Source: Xanthomonas sp. Leaf131
GTDB lineage: Bacteria > Pseudomonadota > Gammaproteobacteria > Xanthomonadales > Xanthomonadaceae
Length of the DNA: 64,000 nucleotides
NCBI RefSeq assembly: GCF_001423495.1
Contig: NZ_LMOG01000003.1
Location: 62,001 to 126,000, forward strand
Direction of reading: 5' to 3'
The number at the start of each line of letters is the position of its first letter. Within the stretch, counting starts at the first letter, position 1. Below, piece after piece: positions 25,910 to 34,865 of this stretch. The position numbers and the translations under genes are program-made. The notes below the pieces were generated by a model. It made no database searches. It saw nothing but the letters and a program-made list of their open reading frames with translations, and had not been told where the DNA came from.

Positions 25910-26980
25910 TCAACGCTTGACGAAGCGATAGTGCGCCACGCCCCATTCGCGGCCGTGGTCGTAACCGAACAGCTCCGCACACGCCAACCAGAACATCCGC
26001 CAACGCTGCCACCAACGCTGCGCATCCTCGCCGTAGGTCTGCTTCAGCAACGGCATGATCTGCGCGCGGTGGCGGTCCTGGTTTTCCAGCCAGGCATTGG
26101 CGGTCTTTTCGTAATGTTCGCCCGACAGCACCCAGCGCTGTTCGATCACCACATCCTGCTGGAAATGCAGCAAGGTATCGGCGGCTGGCATCAGCCCGCC
26201 GGTGAAGAAGTGCCGCCCCATCCAGTTGTCTTCGCCGGCCACTTCGAACGGGTAGGCCAGATCGCGATGGCAGAACACATGCACGAACAACTTGCCGCCC
26301 GGCGCCAGCCAACTGCCGACGCGTGCGAGCAGGTCGCGGTAATTGCGCATGTGTTCGAACATTTCCACCGAGACCACACGGTCGAAATTACCCGGCGGCA
26401 GCGCCAGCGCGTTGACGTCGGCGGTGATGACCTGCACGTTGCTCAAGCCGCGTACGCGGCACTGTTCCAGAATATGCGCGCGCTGCGGGCGTGAGTTGGA
26501 CACTGCGGTGATGGTGGCGCCGGGATAGCGCTCGGCCATCCACAAGGTCAACGAACCCCAGCCGCAGCCCAGCTCCAGAATGCGCTGGCCATCGGCCAAC
26601 TCGGCGCGCTCGCCGTACAGCGCCAGCATGCGTTCTTCGGCCGCATCCAGATCCGGCGTAGTGGCGTCCCAATAGCAGCTGCTGTACTTGAGCCGGCGGC
26701 CCAGGCACAGGGTGAAGAACTGCGGCGGTAACTCGTAGTGCTGGCGATTGGCGGCATCGGTTTCGATCGCGATCGCGCTGGCACGCAGGCTGTCGATAAA
26801 CGCGCGTTGACGTTCGCCGCTGGCATCGGCGCCGTCGCCGCGCTCATCGCGCAGGCGCTGCGCGCACAGCCGGCGGATGCCGTAGCGCAACGCGGCATCG
26901 GGCAGCAGGCCGGATTCGGCAAGCCGTGTGGCGAAGGATTCTTCGGGCAGCGCGGAGGGCGGAACGGTGACGGTGGACAT
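25910..26980 (-). CDS. CFA-synthase-type SAM-dependent fatty-acid methyltransferase (second paralogue)
   Basis: A 356-residue soluble methyltransferase. It has the SAM-binding motif I ILELGCGWGSLTLWMAERYPGA, SNSRPQRAHILEQCRVRGL and VSVEMFEHMRNYRDLL, and GRRLKYSSCYWD before them, as in the Cfa/mycolate-cyclopropane group. It lacks the long N-terminal domain of the Cfa encoded by the neighbouring gene, so it is a separate paralogue and not a duplicate. It is the last gene of the seven-gene lipid operon, 17 nt after the DUF1295 gene. Confidence 0.85.
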   Translation of the reverse strand: MSTVTVPPSALPEESFATRLAESGLLPDAALRYGIRRLCAQRLRDERGDGADASGERQRAFIDSLRASAIAIETDAANRQHYELPPQFFTLCLGRRLKYSSCYWDATTPDLDAAEERMLALYGERAELADGQRILELGCGWGSLTLWMAERYPGATITAVSNSRPQRAHILEQCRVRGLSNVQVITADVNALALPPGNFDRVVSVEMFEHMRNYRDLLARVGSWLAPGGKLFVHVFCHRDLAYPFEVAGEDNWMGRHFFTGGLMPAADTLLHFQQDVVIEQRWVLSGEHYEKTANAWLENQDRHRAQIMPLLKQTYGEDAQRWWQRWRMFWLACAELFGYDHGREWGVAHYRFVKR

Positions 26981-26997
26981 ACGACTCTCCAGGCGGC

Positions 26998-27780
26998 TCA
27001 GGACGAAGGGGGGAACGGAAAAAATGCGCTGGTGCTGCGCTGGTATTGCGCATAGTCCTCACCACGCGAGCGCAACGCTTGCTGCTCGGTGTAGGGAATG
27101 CCGGTGAAGCGATACAAAAACACGAACATCACCACCGGCCCGAGCGCTGCCAAGGCAAGCGGCCACGGGCCGGCGCCGACGGCCAGCGCCAGGTAGGCGA
27201 ACCAATGCACGAACTCGAAAAAATAATTGGGATGGCGCGAATACCGCCACAGCCCGCTGCGGCAGGTGACGCCGCGATTGGCCGGATTAGCCTTGTGTGC
27301 AGACAGCTGCCGGTCCGCCAACGCTTCACCGCCGACCGCGACTAACCACACCACGATCGCCAGCGTGCTCCACACGCTCCAGGCCGGATGCGGGTTGCTC
27401 GCAGCGGCCAGAAACGGCCCCGAGAACAGCACCACCACCACGGCTTGCGCCAGGAAAAAGCCGAGAAATTTGCGTTGGTCGCCGTTCCAATGCTCGCGCA
27501 AGGCGCGGTAACGGCCATCTTCATGCTGGTCGCCGAACACGCGCACGCCCAGATGCAGCGCCAGGCGCGCGCCCCACACGCCACCGAGCACGGCAACCAG
27601 CACGCGCGGCAGCAGCGCGCCATCGGACATCCATGCGCAATACGGCGCAGCGAGGGCCAGGCATGCAGCCCACAGCACATCGACCGGGCCGGCATTGCCG
27701 CTGCGGCGCTGCCACAGCCAGCCGATCACCATCACCACGCTCGCAAACACGCCCACATGCAGCAGCGGCCAGGCATTCAT
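26998..27780 (-). CDS. DUF1295 / steroid 5-alpha-reductase-like membrane protein
   Basis: A 260-residue inner-membrane protein with about six helices. The C-terminal signature RSGLWRYSRHPNYFFEFVHWFAYL is that of DUF1295 and the methyltransferase/reductase group, where it binds a cofactor. ALADRQLSAHKANPANRG precedes it as in the family. It overlaps the DUF2878 gene by 4 nt. It may reduce or modify an unsaturated acyl chain in this pathway; that is inferred from its place in the operon. Confidence 0.87.
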   Translation of the reverse strand: MNAWPLLHVGVFASVVMVIGWLWQRRSGNAGPVDVLWAACLALAAPYCAWMSDGALLPRVLVAVLGGVWGARLALHLGVRVFGDQHEDGRYRALREHWNGDQRKFLGFFLAQAVVVVLFSGPFLAAASNPHPAWSVWSTLAIVVWLVAVGGEALADRQLSAHKANPANRGVTCRSGLWRYSRHPNYFFEFVHWFAYLALAVGAGPWPLALAALGPVVMFVFLYRFTGIPYTEQQALRSRGEDYAQYQRSTSAFFPFPPSS

Positions 27781-28322
27781 TGCAGTTCTCCCCTCGGATG
27801 TTCAGGCGATGGTCGCGCCAGGCGGCGTGCATAAAGCGACAACACGCCGCAAGCCACGCCCCAACCGATGCCGACCGCGACCACCGCATGCAGCTGTGGC
27901 GGCTGGAATTCCACCGCCTGCCAGCTGCGCTGCGCCAGCCAATACGAGAACGGCCCGAAGATCGCGCCCAGCAGCACCGCCAGCCAAGGTCGTTGCATTA
28001 CCGTTGCCAACGAGTGATTGAGCGTGAGCGCAAAGCCCAGCCATAACGCCAGAATCCAGGCCGGCGCCAGCAGCGTGCCCGGCCATGGCGCGGCATACCG
28101 CACCCAGCCGCCTGCCGCCAGGGTGGTGTCCAGCAGCAAGCCCAACGACAACGCAGTGATCAGCAGCTGGAGATCGCCTGGCGCGCGCCGCGACGGCCAC
28201 AGCTGGTACAGCGCAAACAGCGCCAACACCAGCAGCGTCGGCCAGACGCGCGCCTGCGCCGCCGCGCTGACCGCCACTACCCACAGCACCTGCAGGCCAA
28301 GATAGTTGCCGAGCTGCTTCAT
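27777..28322 (-). CDS. DUF2878 membrane protein
   Basis: A 181-residue protein, MKQLGNYLGLQVLWVVAVSAAA, with five or six hydrophobic helices and LLITALSLGLLLDTTLAAGGWVRY in the middle, where DUF2878 proteins have a conserved D...G segment. It overlaps both neighbours by ATGA. DUF2878 genes are regularly found with DUF1365, cfa and DUF1295, as here. Function unknown; it may help present lipid substrates. Confidence 0.8.
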   Translation of the reverse strand: MKQLGNYLGLQVLWVVAVSAAAQARVWPTLLVLALFALYQLWPSRRAPGDLQLLITALSLGLLLDTTLAAGGWVRYAAPWPGTLLAPAWILALWLGFALTLNHSLATVMQRPWLAVLLGAIFGPFSYWLAQRSWQAVEFQPPQLHAVVAVGIGWGVACGVLSLYARRLARPSPEHPRGELQ

Positions 28323-29614
28323 GCGTGGGCGGCAAGGCCAGGCACGAATTGCGGCGGACGCGCGCCTGGCTTGCTCAGCCATAGATGCACATCGCCGATC
28401 GAGCGCTCCAGAAAACCGGCTTCGCAATAGGCCAGATAAAACTCCCACATGCGGATGAAGCGCTCGTCGTAACCCAGTGCACGCACTTGCGGTAGCTGCG
28501 CCATGAAACGCTGCCGCCAGGCGCGCAGCGTCAACGCATAACTCGGCCCGATGTCTTCCAGATTGAACAGGCGCAGGTCGCTGGCGCGTGCGATCGCACC
28601 GGTCATCGCCGCCACCGATGGAATGAAGCTGCCGGGAAAGATATGCCGCTTGATGAAGTCCACCGAGTGCAAGGCCTGCGCATAGCGATGGTCTTCGATG
28701 GTGATGGCCTGGATCAGCGCCTCGCCATCGTCGCTCAGCAGGCTGCCGACCTTGGCGAAATAGGTGTCCAGATACTGGTGACCGATCGCTTCGATCATCT
28801 CGATCGACACCACCCGGTCGTAGCGGCCTTCCAGATCGCGATAGTCGCGCAACAACACACTGACCCGGTCGCTCAGACCGGCTGCGGCAATGCGCTGTGT
28901 CGCCAGCTCGAACTGCTCGCGCGAGATGGTGGTGGTAGTGACGCGACAGCCATGCTCGCGTGCGGCATGCAGCGCGAAGCCACCCCAGCCGGTGCCGATT
29001 TCCACCACATGGTGCTGTGGGCCCAGCCGCAGTTTCTGGCAGATGCGTTCGAGCTTGCGCGTGGCCGCGCGCTCCAGCGCCGCTTCGCCTTGCGCCTCTT
29101 CGCCCTCGACGAAGATGGCCGAGGAATACATCAGGTTTTCATCGAGAAACAGGCTGAATAACGGGTTGCCCAGATCGTAATGCGCGGCGATATTGCGCCG
29201 GCTGCCGCTACGCGTGTTGCGTGCCAAGGTGTGCAGGCTGCGCATCGCCCAGCCGCCCAGCCGTGCGGTGCCGGTCTCCATCGCATCCAAGCGGTCGCGA
29301 TTGCGCAACAGCAGGCGCATCAGGCCGACCAGGTCGTCGCACTGCCACTGTCCATCCATGTACGACTCGCCGGCACCGACGCTGCCGTTGAGCGCGGCCT
29401 GGCGATAAAACCCCGGGTCGATGACGCGCAACTGCAGTTGCAAGGCGTCTGCGCCGCTGGCGTTGCCGAGCGTGGTGATGCCATCGGCCTCGTGCAGCTG
29501 CAATTGCCCATCGCGCAGGTCGCCGAGCGTGGCCAGCAGGCGCTTGCGCAACAGGCGGTCCGTCCAGGAAGCCGCGCGCGGGGCGGTGGTGTCGGGCAGG
29601 GACGTGGCGTTCAT
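28319..29614 (-). CDS. Cyclopropane-fatty-acyl-phospholipid synthase family protein
   Basis: A 431-residue protein with an N-terminal lipid-binding domain (to about residue 130, FYRQAALNGSVGAGESYMDGQW) and a C-terminal methyltransferase domain. Motifs: NIAAHYDLGNPLFSLFLDENLMYSSAIF, VVEIGTGWGGFALHAA (SAM site), VSIEMIEAIGHQYLDTYF, IQAITIEDHRY and FIKRHIFPG; these are the Cfa hallmarks. It adds a SAM-derived methylene or methyl to double bonds of membrane lipids. It overlaps DUF1365 and DUF2878 by ATGA, placing it mid-operon. Whether the product is a cyclopropane or a methylated acyl chain is not decided by sequence. Confidence 0.92.
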   Translation of the reverse strand: MNATSLPDTTAPRAASWTDRLLRKRLLATLGDLRDGQLQLHEADGITTLGNASGADALQLQLRVIDPGFYRQAALNGSVGAGESYMDGQWQCDDLVGLMRLLLRNRDRLDAMETGTARLGGWAMRSLHTLARNTRSGSRRNIAAHYDLGNPLFSLFLDENLMYSSAIFVEGEEAQGEAALERAATRKLERICQKLRLGPQHHVVEIGTGWGGFALHAAREHGCRVTTTTISREQFELATQRIAAAGLSDRVSVLLRDYRDLEGRYDRVVSIEMIEAIGHQYLDTYFAKVGSLLSDDGEALIQAITIEDHRYAQALHSVDFIKRHIFPGSFIPSVAAMTGAIARASDLRLFNLEDIGPSYALTLRAWRQRFMAQLPQVRALGYDERFIRMWEFYLAYCEAGFLERSIGDVHLWLSKPGARPPQFVPGLAAHA

Positions 29615-30489
29615 CGGCGTTCTCGCACAGGCGGATGGGGGGTGTCGTGCACGGGGTTGCCGCGCAGCCACAGGCGCAAGGCCTGCCAGTGGATGGCGAC
29701 CACGACCTGCACGGTCATCAAGGGATAGGCCAACAGCGTGCGCGCCAGGGTGCGCGCGGTCAGCGGCTGGCGCTGCAGCACCAGGGTGGCGTCGAAACGG
29801 CGCGCGCCGCTGTGGGTGCTTGCGCTGTCCACATCGGGCGCATCCAACACGTCCATATGCACGCGCAATTGCGCGTCCGGCACGCTGAAACGCCAGTCGT
29901 ACTGGTGCTGCATGCCCATGAACGGCGAGACGTGGAAGCGCTTGTCGAAGCGCCAGGCATGCACGTCGCGATGGGTGCGCGCCTGCGCCACCGGCAGCAC
30001 GTAGGTGTGGCGCTGCTGCCAGGGCGTGTTGGTGATTTCCGCAACGATCCAGCGCAAGCCGTCATGACGATCGAAGCAGTAGTAGAAGCTGACCGGATTG
30101 AACACATGGCCGAAGTAGCGCAGATGGGTGAGCAGGCGGATCGCACCGTCCGGGCGCTCGCCGGTGTGGGTCTGCACGCAATCGCGCACCGCCTCATCCA
30201 GTGGAGTGGACGGATCGCCGAGATAATCGCTGCGACGGAACTGCGCCAGATTCGCGCGCCCCACCGACCACAGCCAACGCTGCGCAAACACCCGATCCAG
30301 TTCGGACAGATCCAAATACATCAGGAACAGCTTGTAGCGAAAATCCAGCGGTTTGGGCGCAAACCGCCGATGCCGTACCCAACCGGTATAGATCGCGCTG
30401 CGCAACGGGGCTGCCACGCTGCCGGTGCCGTTGCCCTCGGTCGGGGGCAACGGCACCGCATCGGTGCTGGCTTCGCGCAGCAGCTGCAT
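29611..30489 (-). CDS. DUF1365 protein
   Basis: A 292-residue soluble protein: SAIYTGWVRHRRFAPKPLDFRYKLFLMYLDLSEL, then IRLLTHLRYFGHVFNPVSFYYCFD and NTPWQQRHTYVLP, all typical of DUF1365. ATG 30489 overlaps the stop of the FAD enzyme gene by one base, and its stop overlaps the Cfa start. The family is almost always linked to cfa and amine-oxidase-like genes, but its reaction is unknown. Confidence 0.9.
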   Translation of the reverse strand: MQLLREASTDAVPLPPTEGNGTGSVAAPLRSAIYTGWVRHRRFAPKPLDFRYKLFLMYLDLSELDRVFAQRWLWSVGRANLAQFRRSDYLGDPSTPLDEAVRDCVQTHTGERPDGAIRLLTHLRYFGHVFNPVSFYYCFDRHDGLRWIVAEITNTPWQQRHTYVLPVAQARTHRDVHAWRFDKRFHVSPFMGMQHQYDWRFSVPDAQLRVHMDVLDAPDVDSASTHSGARRFDATLVLQRQPLTARTLARTLLAYPLMTVQVVVAIHWQALRLWLRGNPVHDTPHPPVRERR

Positions 30490-31739
30490 CACCACGGCAC
30501 TCCCAGGCCGTGGGCGACGTCCACGCCGCTGCGCAGGCCGTCTTCGTGAAAGCCGAAGCCCCACGCCGCGCCGGCAAACCAGGTGTGCTGGACGCCTTGG
30601 ATATCGGCCTTGCGCGTCTGCGCCGCGAGTGCGGCCGCGTTCTGCACCGGATGGCGATAACGCATGCGCCGCAGCACCTTGTCCGGGTCGATGTCGTGGT
30701 CGCGATTGAGGCTGACGATGAACGGCTGCGGCGCTTCGATCGACTGCAGCGCGTTCATCCAGTAACTCACCGTGCACGGCGCCTGCGGGTCGGCCGGCAC
30801 ATGCGCGTTCCATGCCGCCCAGGCACTGCGGTTGCGCGGCAACACGCGCGCATCGGTGTGCAGCACGGTATCGTTGTTTTGATAGGTGATGCCGCCCAGG
30901 ACCTGTTGCTCGGCCGGCGTGGAATCGCTGAGCAATGCCAGAGCATCGTCGGCATGACAGGCCAACACCACCTCGTCGAAGTGTTCTTCGCCGCGCAGCG
31001 AGCTGAGCATGACGCCATTATTGACACGCCGGATCGCGTGCACCGGTGTGGACAGCCGCTCCTGCACCTGCCAGCGCCGCCGCAGCGCACGTACGTAACT
31101 CGTGGACCCGCCACGCACCACCTGCCACTGCGGACGCCCGCTGAGCTGCAGCATGTGGTGGTTGGCCATGAAGCCGATCAGCTGGCCCATCGGAAATTCC
31201 AGGATGCGCTGCGAAGGCGAAGACCACAGTGCCGAAGCCATCGGCACCAGATGCTGGTCGCGAAACGCCGGCGAGTAGCCATGCCGCTGCAGATACTCGC
31301 CCAGCGTGCTGAATTGCTCGTCGCTGTGCAGCACCGCCGGTGCCTGACGATAGAAGCGGCGCAGATCGGACAACATGCCCCAGAAACGCGGGCTGAGCAG
31401 ATTGCGGCGCTGGCAGAACAGCCCGCCCAGGCTGCCGGCGTTGTACTCCAGCCCGCTGCGCGCATCGTGTACCGAGAAGCTCATCGTGGTCGGCTGCGCG
31501 GCCACGTCGAGCTCGGCGAACATGCGCGTAAGCAACGGGTAGTGCTGCGGGTTGAACACGATGAAGCCGCTGTCCACCGCGTAGCGCTGGCCTTGCAGCT
31601 GGATGTCGTGGGTGTGGGTGTGGCCACCGAGATAGTCGGCGGCCTCGAACAGGGTGACTTCATACCGACGCGACAGCAGCCACGCCGCGCCCAGGCCGGC
31701 GATGCCACTGCCGACCACGGCAATCCTGCCCTCACTCAT
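30489..31739 (-). CDS. FAD-dependent amine-oxidase-like oxidoreductase
   Basis: A 416-residue flavoprotein. The N-terminus [28 protein letters not shown] is a dinucleotide-binding fold with the second-strand Glu for FAD ribose, followed by [35 protein letters not shown] at the end is the C-terminal FAD motif of the group. Such proteins next to cfa and DUF1365 are thought to oxidise or desaturate acyl chains. It overlaps the desaturase stop by ATGA and the DUF1365 start by one base. Confidence 0.9.
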   Translation of the reverse strand: MSEGRIAVVGSGIAGLGAAWLLSRRYEVTLFEAADYLGGHTHTHDIQLQGQRYAVDSGFIVFNPQHYPLLTRMFAELDVAAQPTTMSFSVHDARSGLEYNAGSLGGLFCQRRNLLSPRFWGMLSDLRRFYRQAPAVLHSDEQFSTLGEYLQRHGYSPAFRDQHLVPMASALWSSPSQRILEFPMGQLIGFMANHHMLQLSGRPQWQVVRGGSTSYVRALRRRWQVQERLSTPVHAIRRVNNGVMLSSLRGEEHFDEVVLACHADDALALLSDSTPAEQQVLGGITYQNNDTVLHTDARVLPRNRSAWAAWNAHVPADPQAPCTVSYWMNALQSIEAPQPFIVSLNRDHDIDPDKVLRRMRYRHPVQNAAALAAQTRKADIQGVQHTWFAGAAWGFGFHEDGLRSGVDVAHGLGVPW

Positions 31740-32734
31740 CGTGTCACCCGCTCGGCACGTTGCGTGAGCAGTTTCGGCATCGGCTTGAGGTCCCACACCA
31801 GGCCCACCCACGACATCGCCGTGAGTCCGTACCAGGTCATGTCGTACTCCCACCAGCGCAAGCCTTGGCGCGCAGAGCCGGGATAGAAGTGATGGTTGTT
31901 GTGCCAGCCTTCGCCGAAGGTGAGCAGCGCCAGCAGCCAGTTATTGCGGCTATCGTCGCGCGTATCGAAGCGCCGGCTGCCGAAACGATGCGCCAGCGAA
32001 TTGATGGTGAAGGTGGCATGGAACAAGGCCACGGTAGAGATCACAAAGCCCCATACCAGCAATTGCGTGCCGCTGGTTTTCAGCGCAGGCGCGGCAGTGG
32101 CCAACCAGTCGCCGAGCAGGTACAGGCCCAATGCCAGCAGCACCGGCATCACGATATCGAAGCGGTCCAGAAAGCGCAGCTCGGCAAAGCGGCGCAGATC
32201 GGGAATGACTTCCCAATCGGTACGGAAATTGCGCGGGGTCAGGAACCAGCCGGTATGGCTCCACCAAAAACCGTGCTGCGCCGGCGAATGTGGGTCGCGG
32301 CCGGTGTCGGTATGCCGATGATGATTGCGATGGTGCGCGGCCCACCACAGCGGCCCGCGCTGCACGCAGGTCGAGCCGATGGCCGCGAACACGAACTGCA
32401 ACACGCGCGAGGTCTTGAAGGCGCGGTGCGAGAAGTAGCGATGATAGAAACCGGTCAGCGCGAACATGCGCAGCGCGTACAGCGCCACCGCCACGCCTAC
32501 TGCAAACCAGGACGCACCGACCCAGAACACCGACAGACACGCCAAGTGCAAGGCAATGAAGGGCAGGGCGCGCAGCCAGTCGATGCGATCGGCGCGCGCT
32601 TCGTCCAGTGGTTCGTCGGTTTGCGAATCCACCCAGCGACGCAGGCTGCCGATGCGCGCAGCCAACCAGCCGCGGCGATGCGTGGCAGCGGGCTGAGGCG
32701 TTGCAGCGTTGGGGTCGACTCCGGTACTCGGCAC
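31736..32734 (-). CDS. Acyl-CoA/acyl-lipid delta-9-type fatty acid desaturase
   Basis: A 332-residue membrane di-iron enzyme and first gene of the lipid operon. The three histidine boxes are [15 protein letters not shown] and HNNHH, with spacing typical of stearoyl-CoA-type desaturases. Two pairs of helices flank them. It starts with GTG 32734 (GGAG 8 nt upstream). It would supply double bonds for the methyltransferases downstream. Four-base overlap with the next gene. Confidence 0.93.
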   Translation of the reverse strand: MPSTGVDPNAATPQPAATHRRGWLAARIGSLRRWVDSQTDEPLDEARADRIDWLRALPFIALHLACLSVFWVGASWFAVGVAVALYALRMFALTGFYHRYFSHRAFKTSRVLQFVFAAIGSTCVQRGPLWWAAHHRNHHRHTDTGRDPHSPAQHGFWWSHTGWFLTPRNFRTDWEVIPDLRRFAELRFLDRFDIVMPVLLALGLYLLGDWLATAAPALKTSGTQLLVWGFVISTVALFHATFTINSLAHRFGSRRFDTRDDSRNNWLLALLTFGEGWHNNHHFYPGSARQGLRWWEYDMTWYGLTAMSWVGLVWDLKPMPKLLTQRAERVTR

Positions 32735-32915
32735 GCGTTTGTTCTCCGTCTTGTCTTAACCCTTTACGGATGCTGCCGGCAAACAGATGCACCAGCCCGC
32801 CTGATCGTCGCATGTGGGTGTGTGGATCGCTTCATCGCACGGATAAATCGCGTAATCGCGCACACAAATCGCCGCGCACAGTATCGCTGGCGCGGATGAG
32901 GCTGTTCGTGAAAGG

Positions 32916-32946
32916 ACGTTGCCTGCGAGGATCTCGCAGGCAACGT
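32916..32946 (-). terminator. 14-bp perfect hairpin after the anti-sigma gene
   Basis: ACGTTGCCTGCGAG (32916-32929) and CTCGCAGGCAACGT (32933-32946) pair perfectly around GAT. On the minus strand CCTTTC follows. It separates the sigma/anti-sigma unit from the lipid operon; readthrough may still occur. The lipid operon's own promoter should lie in 32735-32915; I cannot assign it. Confidence 0.7.
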
Positions 32947-32959
32947 CAACGGCTTTGGA

Positions 32960-33793
32960 TCAGGGCGCCATTGCCAGCGTGCTGATTCCGCCCTTGGCTA
33001 CGACGGTACCGGTGGGTATGCCACCCGGCGCACCGCCCAAGGGTTCGAGAGTAACGGCCAACAACGCTTCGTTGCTGAGCATGGGCATCAACTGATCCGG
33101 TATCTGCGCGCGGCGTGCGCGTTGATCGTCGAATGTACCCATCGAATGCGGCTTGCCGTCTGCAGTGATCAACCACAGTTCGGGCACCTTGTCGGCGGTG
33201 GCGGTGCGATCCAGCGGCGTCACCGTGATGGTGTGCTTGTCGGCATCCATCAAGGCCACATAGCCCGGCCGGCCGTCTTCGGTCGCCAACGTGGCGGTCA
33301 TCGCGATGCCGGTGGCAGGCGGTGGGGTCGTCTGCACCGGCGGTGTGACCGGCGGTGCCTGGACCACCGGGCCGGTGGCTGGCGGCTGCACTGGTGCGGG
33401 CGGCGTGGTCACGTTCAACAAGGCCAGTACGCACACTGCGGCAGTGGCCAGGCCACCGGCACTGGCCCAGCGCCAGAAGCGCACGCTGTTCCACAGCGGC
33501 GTGGCCGATGTGGTGGCGGTCGATGCCGACGGCACTGCGCGCAATGGCGTGTCGAAGCCCAGCGTCTGACGAATACGCGGCCAGAGGTGGTCGGACGGAT
33601 TCACCGCAGCGATTTCGTCCAGCAGCGGCATCAGGTGTTCCTGCCATTGCAGGACCGCCTGATCGAACTGGCTGTCGGTGGCGATGCGTTGTTCGGCCGC
33701 CAGGCGCTCGTCGGCGCTCAGCAAGCCCAGCACGTATTCGCCGGCAAGCACGTCGCGCGGCGGTTCCTGGTCGATGGGGAATGGCGTGCTCAT
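32960..33793 (-). CDS. Anti-sigma-K factor RskA-like transmembrane regulator
   Basis: A 277-residue protein. The N-terminal anti-sigma domain has LAGEYVLGLLSADERLAAEQRI and SDHLWPRIRQTLGF, then one transmembrane helix (about 108-128), a proline-rich linker (131-165) and a periplasmic RskA-type domain (YVALMDADKHTITVTPLD, VPELWLITADGKPHSMGTF). Its ATG overlaps the sigma-factor stop by ATGA. It should hold the sigma factor at the membrane until a periplasmic signal leads to its release or proteolysis. Confidence 0.88.
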   Translation of the reverse strand: MSTPFPIDQEPPRDVLAGEYVLGLLSADERLAAEQRIATDSQFDQAVLQWQEHLMPLLDEIAAVNPSDHLWPRIRQTLGFDTPLRAVPSASTATTSATPLWNSVRFWRWASAGGLATAAVCVLALLNVTTPPAPVQPPATGPVVQAPPVTPPVQTTPPPATGIAMTATLATEDGRPGYVALMDADKHTITVTPLDRTATADKVPELWLITADGKPHSMGTFDDQRARRAQIPDQLMPMLSNEALLAVTLEPLGGAPGGIPTGTVVAKGGISTLAMAP

Positions 33794-34353
33794 CGTTCCA
33801 GGCACGCCTTGAGTTTGGCCAGGCCTCGACGGATCCAGCTCTTGACCGTGCCGATCGGCGTGTCGGTGCGCGCTGCCAGTTCTTCGTAGGTGATGCCATC
33901 GAAGAACGCGGTGCGGATCAATTCGCTGCGCGGCGGTTCCAGTTCGGCCAGACAATGGTCGATGCGGTGGCGCGTGCTGGCGCGCTCGGTGCGCTCCAGC
34001 GGTGAGGCATCGCTGGCACGCAGGTCGCCGGCATCGTCCAGGGTCACGTTACGGCGCTGCGGCGCGTTGGCACGCAGATGGTCGATCGCCTTGTTGCGCG
34101 CGATCATCGCCAGCCAGGTGAGCCCGCGTGCACGGGTGGGATCGAACTGCCCGGCTTTGTGCCAGATCAGCGTGAACACATCCTGCAGCACCTCTTCGGC
34201 CTCGGCACGTTGCGGGATCATGCGCAGGCACACCCCGAACAGCTTGGACGAGGTCTGCCGGTACAGCGCTTCGAAAGCATGCCGGTCGCCGCCCGCAGTT
34301 GCGGTCAGCAGGCGTCCGGTTTCATCGTCGTCGTGGCCAGGAATGGCACTCAT
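33790..34353 (-). CDS. ECF RNA polymerase sigma factor (SigK/RpoE-like)
   Basis: A 187-residue sigma factor starting MSAIPGHDDDETGRLL. Region 2: FEALYRQTSSKLFGVCLRMI, EEVLQDVFTLIWHKAGQFD, LTWLAMIARNKAIDHLR. Region 4: ELIRTAFFDGITYEELAARTDTPIGTVKSWIRRGL. Coupled to the RskA-like gene, and placed directly upstream of the lipid-modification operon on the same strand, which is its most likely target. The longer open frame upstream is not needed. Confidence 0.92.
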   Translation of the reverse strand: MSAIPGHDDDETGRLLTATAGGDRHAFEALYRQTSSKLFGVCLRMIPQRAEAEEVLQDVFTLIWHKAGQFDPTRARGLTWLAMIARNKAIDHLRANAPQRRNVTLDDAGDLRASDASPLERTERASTRHRIDHCLAELEPPRSELIRTAFFDGITYEELAARTDTPIGTVKSWIRRGLAKLKACLER

Positions 34354-34411
34354 GCGGTCGGGCGTTGGGTGAGGTGGCGCCGATCCTACCGGACTGGCTA
34401 CACCGTGTCTT

Positions 34412-34780
34412 TCACTTGCGCTGGAACCACAGCAGCACTGCGGCGACCAGCAGCAGGATTTCCACGCCTGCCAGCGCAACCGTCGGTGCGGAGACCGGCC
34501 ACAGCCGCGACAGCGCGACAGTGCGGAACAGCACGATCGGCACGTAGAAGGCGAGTGCGACCAGCAACCCGGTGCGCGGTTGATCGATCCAGGCAAAGTA
34601 GCCGAACAAAAACGCCATGCCCAACTGCAGGCCGCCGTAGATGACCAGGTATTCCGACTGCCCGGCCGGCGAAAGCTGGGTGTAGCCGACGGCATGTGCG
34701 GTCTTGGCCGGCGAGAGCGTGCACCAGATCGCCAGAACGACGTAGAGCACTGCGTTGATCCACAGATAGGCCTTGGCCAT
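34412..34780 (-). CDS. DUF4345-like small membrane protein
   Basis: A 122-residue protein with four hydrophobic helices: YLWINAVLYVVLAIWCTL, VIYGGLQLGMAFLFGYFA, LLVALAFYVPIVLFRTVAL and VALAGVEILLLVAAVLLWF. The G(G/A)LQLGMAFLF segment in the second helix is like DUF4345. It lies 58 nt upstream of the sigma factor on the same strand and may be in its operon. Function unknown. Confidence 0.7.
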   Translation of the reverse strand: MAKAYLWINAVLYVVLAIWCTLSPAKTAHAVGYTQLSPAGQSEYLVIYGGLQLGMAFLFGYFAWIDQPRTGLLVALAFYVPIVLFRTVALSRLWPVSAPTVALAGVEILLLVAAVLLWFQRK

Positions 34781-34865
34781 GAGAATGTTCCTGCGTGGGG
34801 AATGGGTGCCCGGGCCGTTTTACGCAATAGCGCGTGGTCGAACGTGAAGATGGTGCGTGCCGGGC

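Noticed and set aside
25726-25920. A 64-codon plus-strand frame after the RidA gene
   Set aside because: No ribosome-binding site, it overlaps a hairpin and the end of the methyltransferase gene, and has no protein-like pattern.
31760-32899. A 379-codon plus-strand frame opposite the desaturase
   Set aside because: The three histidine boxes and operon overlaps are on the minus strand; this frame is a shadow.
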